From Metridium senile (taxonomy: Eukaryota; Cnidaria; Anthozoa; Actiniaria; Metridiidae), in assembly GCA_949775045.1 (NCBI GenBank), contig OX459095.1, positions 29,291,064 through 29,355,063 on the forward strand: a DNA stretch of 64,000 bases, written 5' to 3'. A program made the position numbers and the translations under genes. Position 1 is the first letter of the stretch; every line of letters starts with the position of its first letter. This document shows positions 31,629-46,600 of this stretch, one piece after another. Below the pieces are notes generated by a model. The model was not told where the DNA came from. It made no database searches and saw nothing but the letters and a program-made list of their open reading frames with translations.

Positions 31629-34600
31629 ATGGCTGCTACATTGGAAGAAAAGCATGATCTCTCAGAAAAGTCAGAACAGGACAAGAAACGAGTGGAATTT
31701 GACGATCTTTTAACTCTAGTCGGCGGTTTTGGTCGTTATAACTGCTTTCTTTATGCTTTTATGTGTGTTCTTTCAATACCAACAGGAACACAAAACCTCG
31801 TTCAGGTTTTTTACGGGGCAGCACCAGAGTTTCATTGCCTTCAGCCTGCAACATCTTCCATAAATAGTTCTATTTGTGACGTGAATACATGCTGCACGAA
31901 TTGCTCAAGTTATACTTTCAAAAACACATTTACTAGTGCAGTTACTGAGGTAAGGAGTGATGTAGTTTATGCATGTGTGTCCAGCTATTGTTGACATGCA
32001 TCTGTACCACCGCTAAATGCAATAATGTAGCACTATGTAAATAGTGTAATAGCAACGCTAAACGTAATAATTTTTAAAGCTAAATGTAATAAAAAGCTAA
32101 CCCTAATTGTAATAACATTTTAACGTAATAATAAAGTCAATTAGTTGGTTTTATTTCTAAACTAGACGCATAACTGCGTGAACTCGGGATTCTCTTTGAT
32201 GCTCTAGCTACGCGTTAAATTATACGAAGTGTCTAGACGTACGCCAGGCGTACAGTGTCTTCAAAGATTAGCCCATGTTTGCCGATTTTAACAGTTGACG
32301 TACAGAATTTCAGCAAAGACTACGTGTACGTCAATCGAATTATTAAAAAAAATCCTATTTAGGACTGAATCTACTCAAATCAAATCCACAAAACTTTGTT
32401 TAGAAATTCAAAGGCCTTCTGTTGATTTGGCGCGATTTGCCGTGACACTAATAAAACAGTTGGTGGACAAAATTTCGACAATGGCATTATTTTTTAGAAA
32501 ATGCAATGCAAGGGGCTACAATACAATATAAAAGCTTTATTTGTAATAAATAATGTCAAACTTAGACATAAGATCGTGAAAAGCCAAATAATAGTTCGAT
32601 TGACGTACACGTAGGCTTTGCTGAAATTCTGTACGTCAACTGTTAAAATCGGCAAACATTTTCTAAGTGACACGTCAAATCGCTAGTATATAGAGCGCCG
32701 GAAAAGCTCGGAATTTTTGACCTAAAACCCTCAACGGAAGGCCTTTGAAATTCTAAACAAAGTTTTGTGGATTTGATTTGAATAGATTTAGTCCTAAACA
32801 GGATTTTTTTTAAATAATTCGATTGACGTAATTAAAGCCCGTAAGGGTTTACTAAGCTCTCCACACATATATGTATACACTCTAAGATTAACTAAATATA
32901 AAATTGTGACGAAATTGTAAAAATACTTGTATATATACTATGTGAAATAAATTGATTGATTGATTGATTGACGTACATGTAGTCTTTGAAGACACTCTGT
33001 ACGCCTGGCGTACATCTAGACACTTTGTAAATTATAAGTACAATTCATGAAAATAGACGCCTGCGTGAACGCGCACTTTCATCAGAAATTTGTTTATCTA
33101 CCTATATCTGATATGAATAATTTGCAGTTTCTTTTTGTAGAATACCTGTAAAACTGTCACTAAATTGAAGTTCATAATCAGTATTAAACACATTTAAACT
33201 TGGGTAGTTTTGATTTCATGAGAAATGACTGTAATGCCGATTGTGACAATCAGAACTGATCCTCAATATTCATGATCATTACAAGCTCATTTGATGAATT
33301 AATTTCATTTTTGTTATTATAAATTAAAGAACATAAACTCATTGCAGCACATTGTTGTAATTTTAAAGGTAAAAGCATTACCTTTGCTAAAAGCATTACC
33401 TTTGCTATATGGTGCTGTTATTGTCTTGCTTGGATCAACATAGTGTGTTTTTAGGACCAGTATTCTTCTCTACATCATAATATAGTTTACACTTACAGTA
33501 CAGTAATTCATTACATGTGACTGAGTCTTATAGACTGACATCGGTCTATTACAAGAAAGGGACGATATATACCGACTGGCTTTACATTTGAACTTTTTTT
33601 GAGAAATAAATGCTTGTGTGCCAATCGCCTTGAACTTTGAAGAATAGTGCTCGATTTTGACCTTTACACAGTTAATATTATTATGGAACTTAGAAGACCT
33701 GGGTATATTTGAGCGTATTCTATGATAAACAAACCGTCTAAGCTTCCTACTTTTGGTGTTTAAACGCCTGTATTAATCGTGTTGATTTGTACTTGTCTCA
33801 CAACTATGATGACAGCGAAAATGTCTATAATTATAATAAACAAACTTGGATAACGAGATCTGGTATTATTTGTAATCTTTATTGTGACTTCTGCATCATA
33901 CATTCATACCTGTACAGTCAAACAACTAGTAATATATCACAATCACTGAACGATGAAATGACAATAGTTTGAGTGTAGCTGTCGAAGAACTTGACTGTTT
34001 TGTACCCTAATAAAGACTAATATCAAATAGGAAAAACAGAAAATACTTTCTTGAATTAAAAATAATAAAAGAAGCAAGGTACTTAGCATTATTAATATGA
34101 AAGAAGTCATCATTTTTGAGAAGCTAGACGGCCTTACTTTGAGTCTGGTTGACTGTAAACAAAAGTCGCTAGTCTTGAATCTTCTTCGCTTAAAATGCCG
34201 CTTGCAATCCTCGTTTTTTCTTCGGTAGACCTTTGTTCACATTCTGTAGTTGAGCTTTGTTGTTTTAGAGTTTGTATAAGTTTGATTATAATTCGCTTTT
34301 GAATACATAGTTTAAGTTTCACGATAGGCATTTTCATAGTCAGTTTGACGATAGATTCGCGGCGTGTCTCTAAATCTCCTTTCCGAAAACGCTCGACATC
34401 TTTTAGTGTGGCTATACCGCGAATGGTGTGTGGATTTGCAAGCGATTTGAGTGTATTTAAAGACATTGATTACTAAAACACTGTACTGTCAAAGTTAGAA
34501 ACAAAATGGCTGCCGAAATTAAAGTAACTCAGAACTTCGACGATACTGCGCGTGCGCGTCATTTTGGCGACGACGCATTAACCTCGTACCCAGCGCCCAC

Positions 34601-37600
34601 GTTACTTTTGGTCTGCGACAAAGAACGTGAGCCCTGGCATAAACCGTTTCTGAGCGAATTTGATTGGCCCATGCATTTTCAAACTGATGCGCACGCACAT
34701 TTTTCCGGGCGTAATTTAGCTAACGCATGCGCTGTAAACACCGGAAGTCCAATAAATCCTGTACTTTGCTAGAAACGGTTTATGCCAGAGCTCACGTTCT
34801 TTGTCGCAGACCAAAAGTAACGCGGGCGCTGGGTACGAGATTGGCGACGACGACGAAAAATAAAAACAAAGCCGAATCCTAAACTCGGTGATTACACAGG
34901 AATCCCGAGTAATTCTATTATCAGATGATCATGAGTCAGTGTTTGTGAAGGGGTTAATAGGGGCCGTTTACATGGAGATAGGGTAACCCTCCTAGCAGGG
35001 CTAACACTTTTGTGAGAGTCCCCAGAGAAAAGAAAACAATAAGAGTTAGCCCTACACCTAGGGTAGCCCTATCTCATGTAAACGGCCCCTAAGTTAGTCA
35101 TGATGAGAACCTCAACCCGAGCATACGTGTACAGTTAAAAAAAATGTTGTCGTCTACTGCATGTTAAGTCATCGTGACTAGACCGAGAGAAATTATTGGT
35201 AAAAATCACCAAAAGGGAATATAATTTGCCTTTTAGAATAAACGTGATTGCAATGCTGACACTCCAGCCACAAATGTAAAGTTAATCGACAGGTTAATTT
35301 TCTAATCGTAGTATTTTTTTAAATTGATATGCTGTATCGATATGCTATCCCACTGTCTAAATAGACTTTTCCGATTTAGCAACTTTGGTACCAGAGTACA
35401 AATATTAGAGTGGTTTTCCGTGAAACAAAGTGTAATGGGGAAAGAGTAATAAAGTGTATTGCTGTGTAATAGTGCTAGCTATATATTGAACAATTGATTA
35501 TAAAACACAAGTGAAATAAAGCATATTACGCTAAAGTGTGTTTCACGGGCTAATGAAAACCACTCTATACCCGTGAAAAAAGTAGTAGTATAATTAGTAC
35601 TAAATAGTGCTAATTAAACAATAGAAAACAGTTGGCATAAAATATCACTATTTAGTACTATTTATGTTTCAGGCTTTTAATGTTTGTACTCTTATAGTAC
35701 TGAAAAGGACTACAGTGGAACCCCGTTAATCCGGCCACCATAGGGACAGCCAAAAATGGCTGTATTAAGCGGCTAAATTTTATAGAAAATGTATGGGCAT
35801 GCATTTCGTCGGGACCTAAAAAAACTGGCCGCAATAACGGGGTGGCCGTATTAAGCGGGTGGCCGTAATGCAGGGTTCCACTGTATTCAACCCCTGGAAT
35901 GGATCCGCCATATATTATACATAAAGAGATGAATGATCGTAATGAAAAGCTGATTATCATAACTGCATGTTTCTAGATTGTACGAAAGCTACAATCGCAT
36001 ACACCTATTTGAGAAAACGTTGTCAGAAGGAGATCTGCCATCTGCAATCTGAGACCAAAATGAATTCTGTGGTACGGCAGTTTTTTCTCATTAAAAATTC
36101 GTTTGCGTGCACTTTCTGGCTTCGGATATGGCGATGGTAAATATAAATCTGAAGGTGCTAAGCGCAAAAACCAAAAAGCAGGGCCAATTCGTTTTGGTCT
36201 CAGATCGTATAGTCATTTGAAAAAACATTGTCGCTTAACAGCTCCGCGACTAGCCCAAGCTATAGCATGGGTAAACATCACTGAAACAATACTTTTTTAG
36301 CACGCGCTATAGAATAGAGTGTAAATAATATAGAGTACAAACACTAAAAGTGTGCAACATAAATACCACTAAATACTAGCTCAAGTATGTTAAGGCCTGG
36401 GTTTTTCGTTGTGAAAAGACCCCCCGCCAATAATTAAGATGTTGGCTTCGTACTTTCAAGATATTCGCTAGTTTTCAAAGAAAATCGCTGTGGATGTTAA
36501 TATCAGAGTCCTTAATGTTTAAGTGCTGATTTTTACGAGGTCACGTGGTATATGACGTCATAATAGCAAGAAAATACTCAAAATTTATGCGGTCGTGAGT
36601 TTAAGATAAAGATAAAAACGAAAAGCCAAAAGTTGATAAGTAATAGATGACAAATAATTTCACGTTTGGAGAACTTGAATTCGATAGCTTGGTAGGGAGA
36701 TATAAGGGGATTTTGAATAAGAATTATGGTCACGTGTCCTGTTTTACAAAATATCTCCTTAACAGTAAGTGATAACCAGATTCTCCAAGCACAGTCCTGT
36801 AGAAACCTTGTAGAGAAGTACATTTAATGTATAAGTTTGTTTTACCTATTCAAACTCGCGACCGCATTTTCAAAGGAAAAACGAAATCCCTTATCCATCT
36901 AAACTAGTCACGTGACCACCCTTAGATCAAAATTACAAATAAGGATGAGCAGTAGTCCGAGATCTATTAATGTACCAAGTTTTATTAAAATCAGATGAGT
37001 TTTGTGGCAATGACAAATAAAAACGTTTTTTCGTGAAACACGGCTAAAACCAGGCCTTAACATACTTTGGGTACGGGAATATTTTACAACAGTCAAAACG
37101 GGCAAACTTTTAACCGTCAGCCGTCAAAATTACTCCCCATTAAAAACCCTCTAATAAAAACGTTATTGAAATTTAACATATTAAATGTTCGTTAGTTCTG
37201 ATTACGCCTGTTTGTTTGTTCATTTGTTTGTTTGTTCATTTGTTTGTTTGTTCATTTGTTTGTTTGTTGTTTGTTTGTTTGTTTGTTTGTTCATTTGTTT
37301 GTTTGTTTGTTTGTTCATTTGTTTGTTTGTTTGTTTGTTTGTTCATTTGTTTGTTTGTTCATTTGTTTGTTTGTTTGTTCATTTTATTGTTTGTTTGTTT
37401 GTTTGTTTGTTCATTTGTTTGTTCATTTGTTTGTTTGTTCATTCTGTTTGCTTGAAATTAAATTTCTTTGAAGTCTAAACTCTCAATATTTCTCACTATT
37501 GTTTTATAGTGGGATCTAACATGTGATCGATCACATCTCAAAGCTATGACTCAAGCAGTCTACATGGCTGGTCTTCTTGTCGGATCGTTTGCTTTTAGTT

Positions 37601-40600
37601 TTCTCTCGGACAAGTTTGGCAGAAAGATTTCTGTATTTATCAGCATTCTATTACTGGTAAGAAAAGTATAGGCGACTTACACTAAGATGTCACTTGATCC
37701 CATCTATCCTAAATCCGATCCAGCCCTGCAAAAACGGCTGAGTAGATATATATATATATTATTATTATAAAAACGTTGTAAATATTTAATGCAAGGTAAA
37801 AATAAACTATATTGTTGTTGTTGTTGACACTTTATATTATAGTAAGTGAACCCAACTCTATAGTGAGTAAAATGGCACATCTACATTTATGTTTACACTT
37901 AATAATGAGTTGGGTTTACTCACTAGAAAGTGTCATCCTGAATACATGATTACCTCAATATACTGAGTTGTATCTACTCAGCCGTTTTTGCAGTGAGCAG
38001 TTCTGTAAAAATGAGTTCCAAAAATGGAAATATGCATTAATATTGAGGTGATCTTGGGTTTACGTGACCTCTTGGTGCAAGACGCCTATATATTGTGAGT
38101 ACTATGTGTTTTAGTTCCCGTTTTTTAATCTATTAGTGCATGTTAAGATAATGATATGGAGTTATATAGCGCACTTTCCATGGTAATAATATCATGCAGT
38201 TTTTTTGTAAATCAGTACATGTATATTCTTTTTTTCCATCGAGACTGTGTATGATTTTTTTCACATGATATTGTTTTTCAAGGTTCAAGCTGTGCTCTAG
38301 TTTTGTTTGGTAATTGCCCCCCCCCCCCCTCCCTCCCCAAAAAATATGTTATGGTCCGTTCCTTAAAGCCATGTGTGTCTGCCAAATCGTCACAGTGCCC
38401 CCTCTCCCCCCTAATATGTAATGGTCCGTCCCTTAAAGCTATTTGTGTATGCCACGTCCTCACAGTGCCTCCCCCCCCCCCCCACCCACCCCCAAAGATG
38501 TAATGGTCCGTCCCTTAAAGCCAAGTGTATATGCCACGTCGTCACAGTGTTCCCCCCGCCCCCAAATATGTAATGGTCCGTCCCTTAAAGCTATTTGTGT
38601 ATACCACGTCGTCACAGTGCCCCCCCCCCCCCCTAATATGTAATGGTCCGTCCCTTAAAGCCATGTGTCTGCCACGTCGTCACAGTGTTTGTTTTGTGTG
38701 AATAGGTTGTTACTGGTACGGCCTCGGGGTTTGCTGACTGCCTGTCACTGTTCGCGATACTTCGTTTCTTTGCTGGTATGGCCAATGCTGGTTGTTTATT
38801 GGTTCGTTACGTGTACTGTATGGAACTAGTGGTAACCAAACACAGGACGGTTGCGGGCTTCCTGTGTAATATCTGTGTCACTCTTGGTTTTGCAGTGTTG
38901 GCTTTGCTGGCTTTTCTTATACGAGATTGGAGATATTTGATGGCTGCTGTCTCTTTACCTGCTGCACCACTTTTACTCTTTTGGAAGTAAGGAACACTTT
39001 TCTCTTTTAATACATCCTTACATAGAAGCTATTACACCTAGCCTCAATTTCTGGACGGGTTTCTGGACGGGCCTGGGTCCAACTCTATTTCTATACACCT
39101 ATTTCAATAATCGTTGTCGCAGCCGAAGGTACAGTCTACACTCTGAAGCTTGCAAAGAATGTTTTTAACATGAACATAAACTGTTGGTTTATTACTCTTT
39201 TTTTCAATGAATTTTTGTTTCATCATCTAGTACTACTGCAACAGCTAGTTGCTGGTCATATTACACAAACACGCACAAGCAAAAATATGCTATGAATTAA
39301 TCGAGAAGAGAAGAAAATACCGACATCTTTTGCAGGCTTCAGAGTGTGGACTGTAGCTTTGATTGCGACAACGATTATTTGAAATAGGTGTATATCGCAG
39401 AGCATCATGGGCCACTTAACAATTTCCCTCACCACAAACGATTTGGAGTTTGGGACTGCCAAGTGCCTGCGCAACCAATAAGTTCCAAACCGACCTCTTG
39501 TTTCTGGAGAGAAAAATTGAAGCAAATTTTTTTGCCTTTTTTGCACTCTAATAAGTCAAAACGGCCATTCATTGTTCCGACATTTCCCAGTTCGCGTCAG
39601 GAGTTGCGCGCGCGTGTCAGTGTAGAAATGACAGCAACATTAAAGACAAATGACTTAAATAAATGTTAAGTCTGCAGCTAGGTCCTTATTACTGTCTTCT
39701 TCAGTTGATTCAACAAGAGCAATTTTGCGTGAGAATATTTTGAAAATGCTACGACAGCGCGTGCTAGTGCCAGTTTTTAGATATCGCATTGTAAATGTCA
39801 AGAAGGTTGATGTAGTCGTTCCCGCCATTATCGCCGCGCGTAGAATACCACGTGCACGATTCTAGTAACAGCCTCCTTCGTCATAGTTACATGCACAATT
39901 TCAAAGACAAAAGTAACATTTGAATTACAGCGCGACGCGCCTTACAGTGGCCACCTAATTAAGGTTTTGTACAAGTTTACCAATCAGAAAGCGAGAATTT
40001 TACCTTAATATAAAAGAGTGACAAACAGTAATAACTTTGATAAGTTCAAAGCGAAGACAAGAATGAAGTGTATAAGTGGCTGAAAAACCTCCCAAGATGT
40101 TTCAATTTGAAAAGGTTGAGCAAACAAGTTGAAGAGAGAAACCTTTGTATACGCTAAGCTAACTTGTACAAAACTTATATTGGGTGGCCACGGTAAGGCG
40201 CGTTATGCTGTAAAATAGCCAAAGTCAGAGACAAAATATTGTATAATTGAACATAAATGGAAATTAGCGAGTAAATGTAAAAGATAGGTACTATAATGAA
40301 ATTTGTAACACCGTAAATAATGTTGATTTAACTTTACTGACGTTTCGAGCTTTAGCCCTTCGTTTTTTTTACTCCGACGAAGGGCTAAAGCTCGAAACGT
40401 CAGTAAAGTTAAGTCAACATTTTTTACGGTGTTACAAATTTCATTATATTACCTATCGTATAATTGAACAGACGAATGAACTTCTTTCACCAGATTAATT
40501 CCCGAGTCTCCACGATGGCTTATTGCTAATAATCGCCTAGATGATGCACATCAAGTCCTGCAGAAGTTCGCTGTTAACAATGGGGTACCAGTTGACTATG

Positions 40601-43600
40601 AAACATTAGGGCAAATGATACAAGAGGAAAAAAGCAACGAAAAGAGAAAGAAAAAGTCGGATGCAAACAACATGTTGGACCTCGTCAGAACACGGAAGCT
40701 GCGTAAAAGGACCATGATATGCACATTTAACTGGTAAACGAGGTTTCTCATATTATGATAAAAGATAAATGCAACTTGAAATATTATACACTTTATAATG
40801 ACTGGTCCCGAGGGAAACAGTTAGTTTTGTTTCCCGAGATTCGAGGGAAACAAAACTAACTGGTTTCCCGAGGGATCAGTCATTAAGCGTTTTGTATATA
40901 GCTAATCATTTTAGACAAGTGAATTAAGAAAATTTGAATTTTTACACGTGCGCTGGGCACTTGTATCCCGGTCGGGATACAGTTAGATTTAACTAGTATC
41001 ACGTGAGCATCTATCAACCAATGATAATGCTCGTTATATAGTCAAAATGATTAGCTATATAACAAGAATATTAAATAACCCCACTATAAATAGACAGAAG
41101 TACAACCTTGGAAAATTTTGAGCCCCAGGTGGGAAAGGTGGGTTCGTTTGCCACCTGGGGCTAAAACTTTTACAAGGTTGCAGTACGTTGTCTCTATTTA
41201 TCGTGGGGTACTTGATTTCATATTTCATTTCTCATATTGTATTAACTATTATTGACTTTAATTCACCTTTAATTTAATAATTACCGACCCACATTTAACT
41301 AGTAAGTAAGCCTGGGGCGAGCAAGCATTGCATTTTTTATCATTTGAAGTAAATTGAATTGAATAAATTGGTTACTAGTCACTGGGGTGGATCCAGCTAT
41401 GGGGTGCAGGGTGTACGCAAAACTCCCCCCCCCCCTCCCCTCCCCCTGAGATGAGCTGACAGTTTTTTAGTCAACTTCATTACTGTATTTTTTGCTTTAG
41501 AATGTACTTATTTACTAACGTTATATCACTCGATCAGACTGACGTCATACGTTGATTACGTAATTCCTTAATGGTGGGTGCACCCCCTCCCTATAACAAT
41601 TCTGGGTCCACCCCTGAGTCATGTACTTTTTTCTTCAGGTTTGTCAACTCACTTGTGTTCTACGGCATCACCCTTTATGTGAAAAACTTCGGTGGCGATT
41701 TATACCTCAACTTCTTTATTCTTTGCATCATTGAGATTCCAGCCGCGTTATTGTGTATGTACTTATCTGGTCGGTGAGTAATGGTCCCTTTTTCTCGAAT
41801 ATAAAGAATGAGATCAGATAATAGATTGATGATGATAATAATGTACATATAATAGATTGATGATGATGATAATGTACATATAATAGATTGATGATGATGA
41901 TAATGTACATATAATAGATTGATGATGATGATAATGTACATATCATAGATTGATGATAATGATAATGTACATATAATAGATTGATGATGATAATAATGTA
42001 CATATAATAGATTGATGATGATAATGTACATATAATAGATTGATGATAATGTACATATAATAGATTGATGATGATGATAATGTACATATAATAAATTGAT
42101 GATAATAATGTACATATAATAGATTGATGATGATAATGTACATATAATAGATTGATGATGATAATGTACATATAATAGATTGATGATGATGATAATGTAC
42201 ATATAATAGATTGATGATGATAATGTACATATAATAGATTGATGATGATAATGTACATATAATAGATTGATGATGATAATGTACATATATAATAGATTGA
42301 TGATGATGATAATGTACATATAATAGATTGATGATGATAATGTACATATAATAGATTGATGATGATAATGTACATATAATAGATTGATGATAATGTACAT
42401 ATAATAGATTGATGATGATGATAATGTACATATAATAGATTGATGATGATAATGTACATATAATAGATTGATGATGATGATAATGTACATATAATAGATT
42501 GATGATGATGATAATGTACATATAATAGATTGATGATGATAATGTACATATAATAGATTGATGATGATGATAATGTACATATAATAGATTGATGATGATG
42601 ATAATGTACATATAATAGATTGATGATGATGATAATGTACATATAATAGATTGATGATGATAATGTACATATAATAGATTGATGATGATGATAATGTACA
42701 TATAATAGATTGATGATGATGATAATGTACATATAATAGATTGATGATAATAATGTACATATAATAGATTGATGATGATAATGTACATATAATAGATTGA
42801 TGATGATGATAATGTACATATAATAGATTGATGATGATGATAATGTACATATAATAGATTGATGATAATAATGTACATATAATAGATTGATGATGATAAT
42901 GTACATATAATAGATTGATGATGATGATAATGTACATATAATAGATTGATGATGATAATGTACATATAATAGATTGATGATAATGTACATATAATAGATT
43001 GATGATGATGATAATGTACATATAATAGATTGATGATGATAATAATGTACATATAATAGATTGATGATGATGATAATGTACATATAATAGATTGATGATG
43101 ATAATGTACATATAATAGATTGATAATGATGTACATATAATAGATTGATGATGATAATGTACATATAATAGATTGATGATGATAATAATGTACATATAAT
43201 AGATTGATAATGATAATGTACATATAGTAGATTGATGATGATAATGTACATATAATAGATTGATGATAATGTACATATAATAGATTGATGATGATTATGT
43301 ACATATAATAGATTGATGATGATGATAATGTACATATAATAGATTGATGAGGATAATAATGTACATATAATAGATTGATGATGATAATAATGTATATATA
43401 ATAGATTGATGATGATAATAATGTACATATAATAGATTGATGATGATAATAATGTACATATAATAGATTGATGATGATAATAATGTACATATAATAGATT
43501 GACAATGATAATGTACATATAATAGATTGATGATGATGATAATGTACATATAATAGATTGATGATAATAATGTACATATAATAGATTGATGATGATAATA

Positions 43601-46600
43601 ATGTACATATAATAGATTGATGATGATAATGTACATATAATAGATTGATGATGATAATAATGTACATATAATAGATTGATGATGATAATGTACATATAAT
43701 AGATTGATGATGATAATGTACATAAAATAGATTGATGATGATAATGTACATATAATAGATTGATGATGATAATGTACATATAATAGATTGATGATGATAA
43801 TGTACATATAATAGATTGATGATAATAATGTACATATATTAGATTGATGATGATAATGTACATATAATAGATTGATGATAATGATAATGTACATATAATA
43901 GATTGATGATAATGTACATATAATAGATTGATGATGATGATAATGTACATATAATAGATTGATGATGATAATGTACATATAATAGATTGATAATGATAAT
44001 GTACATATAATAGATTGATGATGATAATGTACATATAATAGATTGATGATGATAATGTACATATAATAGATTGATGATGATAATGTACATATAATAGATT
44101 GATGATAATAATGTACATATAATAGATTGATGATGATAATGTACATATAGTAGATTGATGATAATAATGTACATATAATAGATTGATGATGATAATAATG
44201 TACATATAATAGATTGATGATGATAATGTACATATAATAGATTGATGATGATGATAATGTACATATAATAGATTGATGATGATGATAATGTACATATAAT
44301 AGATTGATGATAATAATGTACATATAATAGATTGATGATGATAATGTACATATAATAGATTGATGATGATGATAATGTACATATAATAGATTGATGATGA
44401 TGATAATGTACATATAATAGATTGATGATAATAATGTACATATAATAGATTGATGATGATAATGTACATATAATAGATTGATGATGATGATAATGTACAT
44501 ATAATAGATTGATGATGATGATAATGTACATATAATAGATTGATGATGATGATAATGTACATATAATAGATTGATGATAATGATAATGTACATATAATAG
44601 ATTGATGATGATAATAATGTACATATAATAGATTGATGATGATAATGTACATATAATAGATTGATGATGATAATGTACATATAATAGATTGAGGATGATG
44701 ATAATGTACATATAATAGATTGATGATAATAATGTACATATAATAGATTGATGATGATAATGTACATATAATAGATTGATGATGATAATGTACATATAAT
44801 AGATTGATGATGATGATAATGTACATATAATAGATTGATGATGATAATGTACATATAATAGATTGATGATGATAATGTACATATAATAGATTGATGATGA
44901 TAATGTACATATAGTAGATTGATGATGATAATGTACATATAATAGATTGATAATGATAATGTACATATAATAGATTGATGATGATAATGTACCTATAATA
45001 GATTGATGATGATAATGTACATATAATAGATTGATGATAATGATAATGTACATATAATAGATTGATGATGATAATGTACATATAAAAGATTGATAATGAT
45101 AATGTACATATAATAGATTGATGATGATGATAATGTACATATAATAGATTGATGATGATAATGTACATATAATAGATTGATGATGATGATAATGTACATA
45201 TAATAGATTGATGATGATGATAATGTACATATAATAGATTGATGATGATGATAATGTACATATAATAGATTGATGATGATAATGTACATATAATAGATTG
45301 ATGATGATAGTGTACATATAATAGATTGATGATGATAATGTACATAATAAAATGATGTTGATGATGGTTATAACGTATATATTGATGATGACGACGATTA
45401 TGATAGTTAACGTAATCTGATGATTTTTTTATTTTTATTGTTAGTTTTGGTCGTCGAATTCCTTACTGCACATTTGAAATCATAGGAGGCATTTCTTGCA
45501 TGCTTGTACTGGCTTTCCCTACCACTGAGGGTATGTATGTTGTAAGGTGTTGTATCAACAACAACAACAACAACAACAATGTATTATTGGAGAGACGTTT
45601 ACTATTATTATTAGAGAGACGTGACGGTCTAGTGGATGGTGGATCGGATTCCATGGCTAATGGTATGGGTTCCGGCGATTCCCGGCCATGCAGAGCTTGT
45701 ACAACAGTCAGGCCTTGGAGGCATTAAATTAACCACGTAGTGGACAGGGAGGACCTGTGGAAGGAGAAAACGCGGAGGTTCTCCAGCGCTAGCTACGCAA
45801 GCAACAGTCGTGGTCGAAAATAGAATAATACGCCCTTTAGAAGGGCTTATGCAGCTTTGACAAGCGTCTTCTGTGGCTAACAAGTCCATTACTTGAAAGG
45901 CAGATATTATAATATTCCGCCGCAGTTTCTGCAGGTGGAGGTTGTTGCTTGGTGGTGCCGTACCAGGCTGCGCTACTTCTATCTCGCTCTCTTTTTAGCC
46001 GCGTTATGGTGGATCGATTCTTCACCTATTGTTTATTGTTTATTTATAATTTTCTTGTCGCAGTTTATCGCCCAGTGATAACAACGTTGGCCATGCTTGG
46101 TAAAGTTTGCGTGGAGAGTAATATTTTGGCTGTTTACGTCTTCACGGCAGAGCTCTATCCCACCGTTATTAGGTAAGCTTTACTTACTTACTTACTTACT
46201 TTTCACTCTGACGAAGGGCTAAAGCTCGAAACGTCAGTAAAGTTCAGTCAACTTTTTTTTACGGTGTTAGAAATATTATATTACTTACTTACTTGCTTAC
46301 TTACTAACTTTTTACTCTGGCGAAGGGCTAAAGCTCGAAACGTCAGTAAAGTTAAGTCAACGTTTTTTACGGTGTTACAAATATTATATTACTTACTTAC
46401 TTACTTACTTACTTACTTTTTACTCTGACGAAGGGCTAAAGCTCGAAACGTCAGTAAAGTTAAGTCAACGTTTTTTACGGTGTTACAAATATTATATTAC
46501 TTACTTACTTACTTTTTACTCTGACGAAGGGCTAAAGCTCGAAACGTCAGTAAAGTTAAGTCAACTTTTTTTACGGTGTTACAAATATCATTAAATTATT

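Larger units (their letters stand above)
25397..37197 (+). repeat. First copy of a large direct duplication (partner 56,404-63,760)
   Basis: Collinear matching blocks shared with 56,404 onward: 25,397-27,770, about 31,465-32,160, 34,905-36,325 and 37,068-37,197. They are interrupted by copy-specific DNA. In SLC22 exon 1 the copies differ at roughly 1.5-2 percent of positions. Confidence 0.9.

Noticed and set aside
37185..37478. Forward frames rich in Cys/Leu/Phe/Val
   Set aside because: Translation of a (TTTG)n tract.
41728..45345. Reverse-strand open frames up to 1,205 codons
   Set aside because: They are translations of the minisatellite in all three frames; no start context, domain or splice evidence, and the array lies in an SLC22 intron.
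41816..45345. CRISPR-like regularity of the array
   Set aside because: There are no unique spacers; units are contiguous variants of one 28-31 bp sequence in eukaryotic intron DNA.
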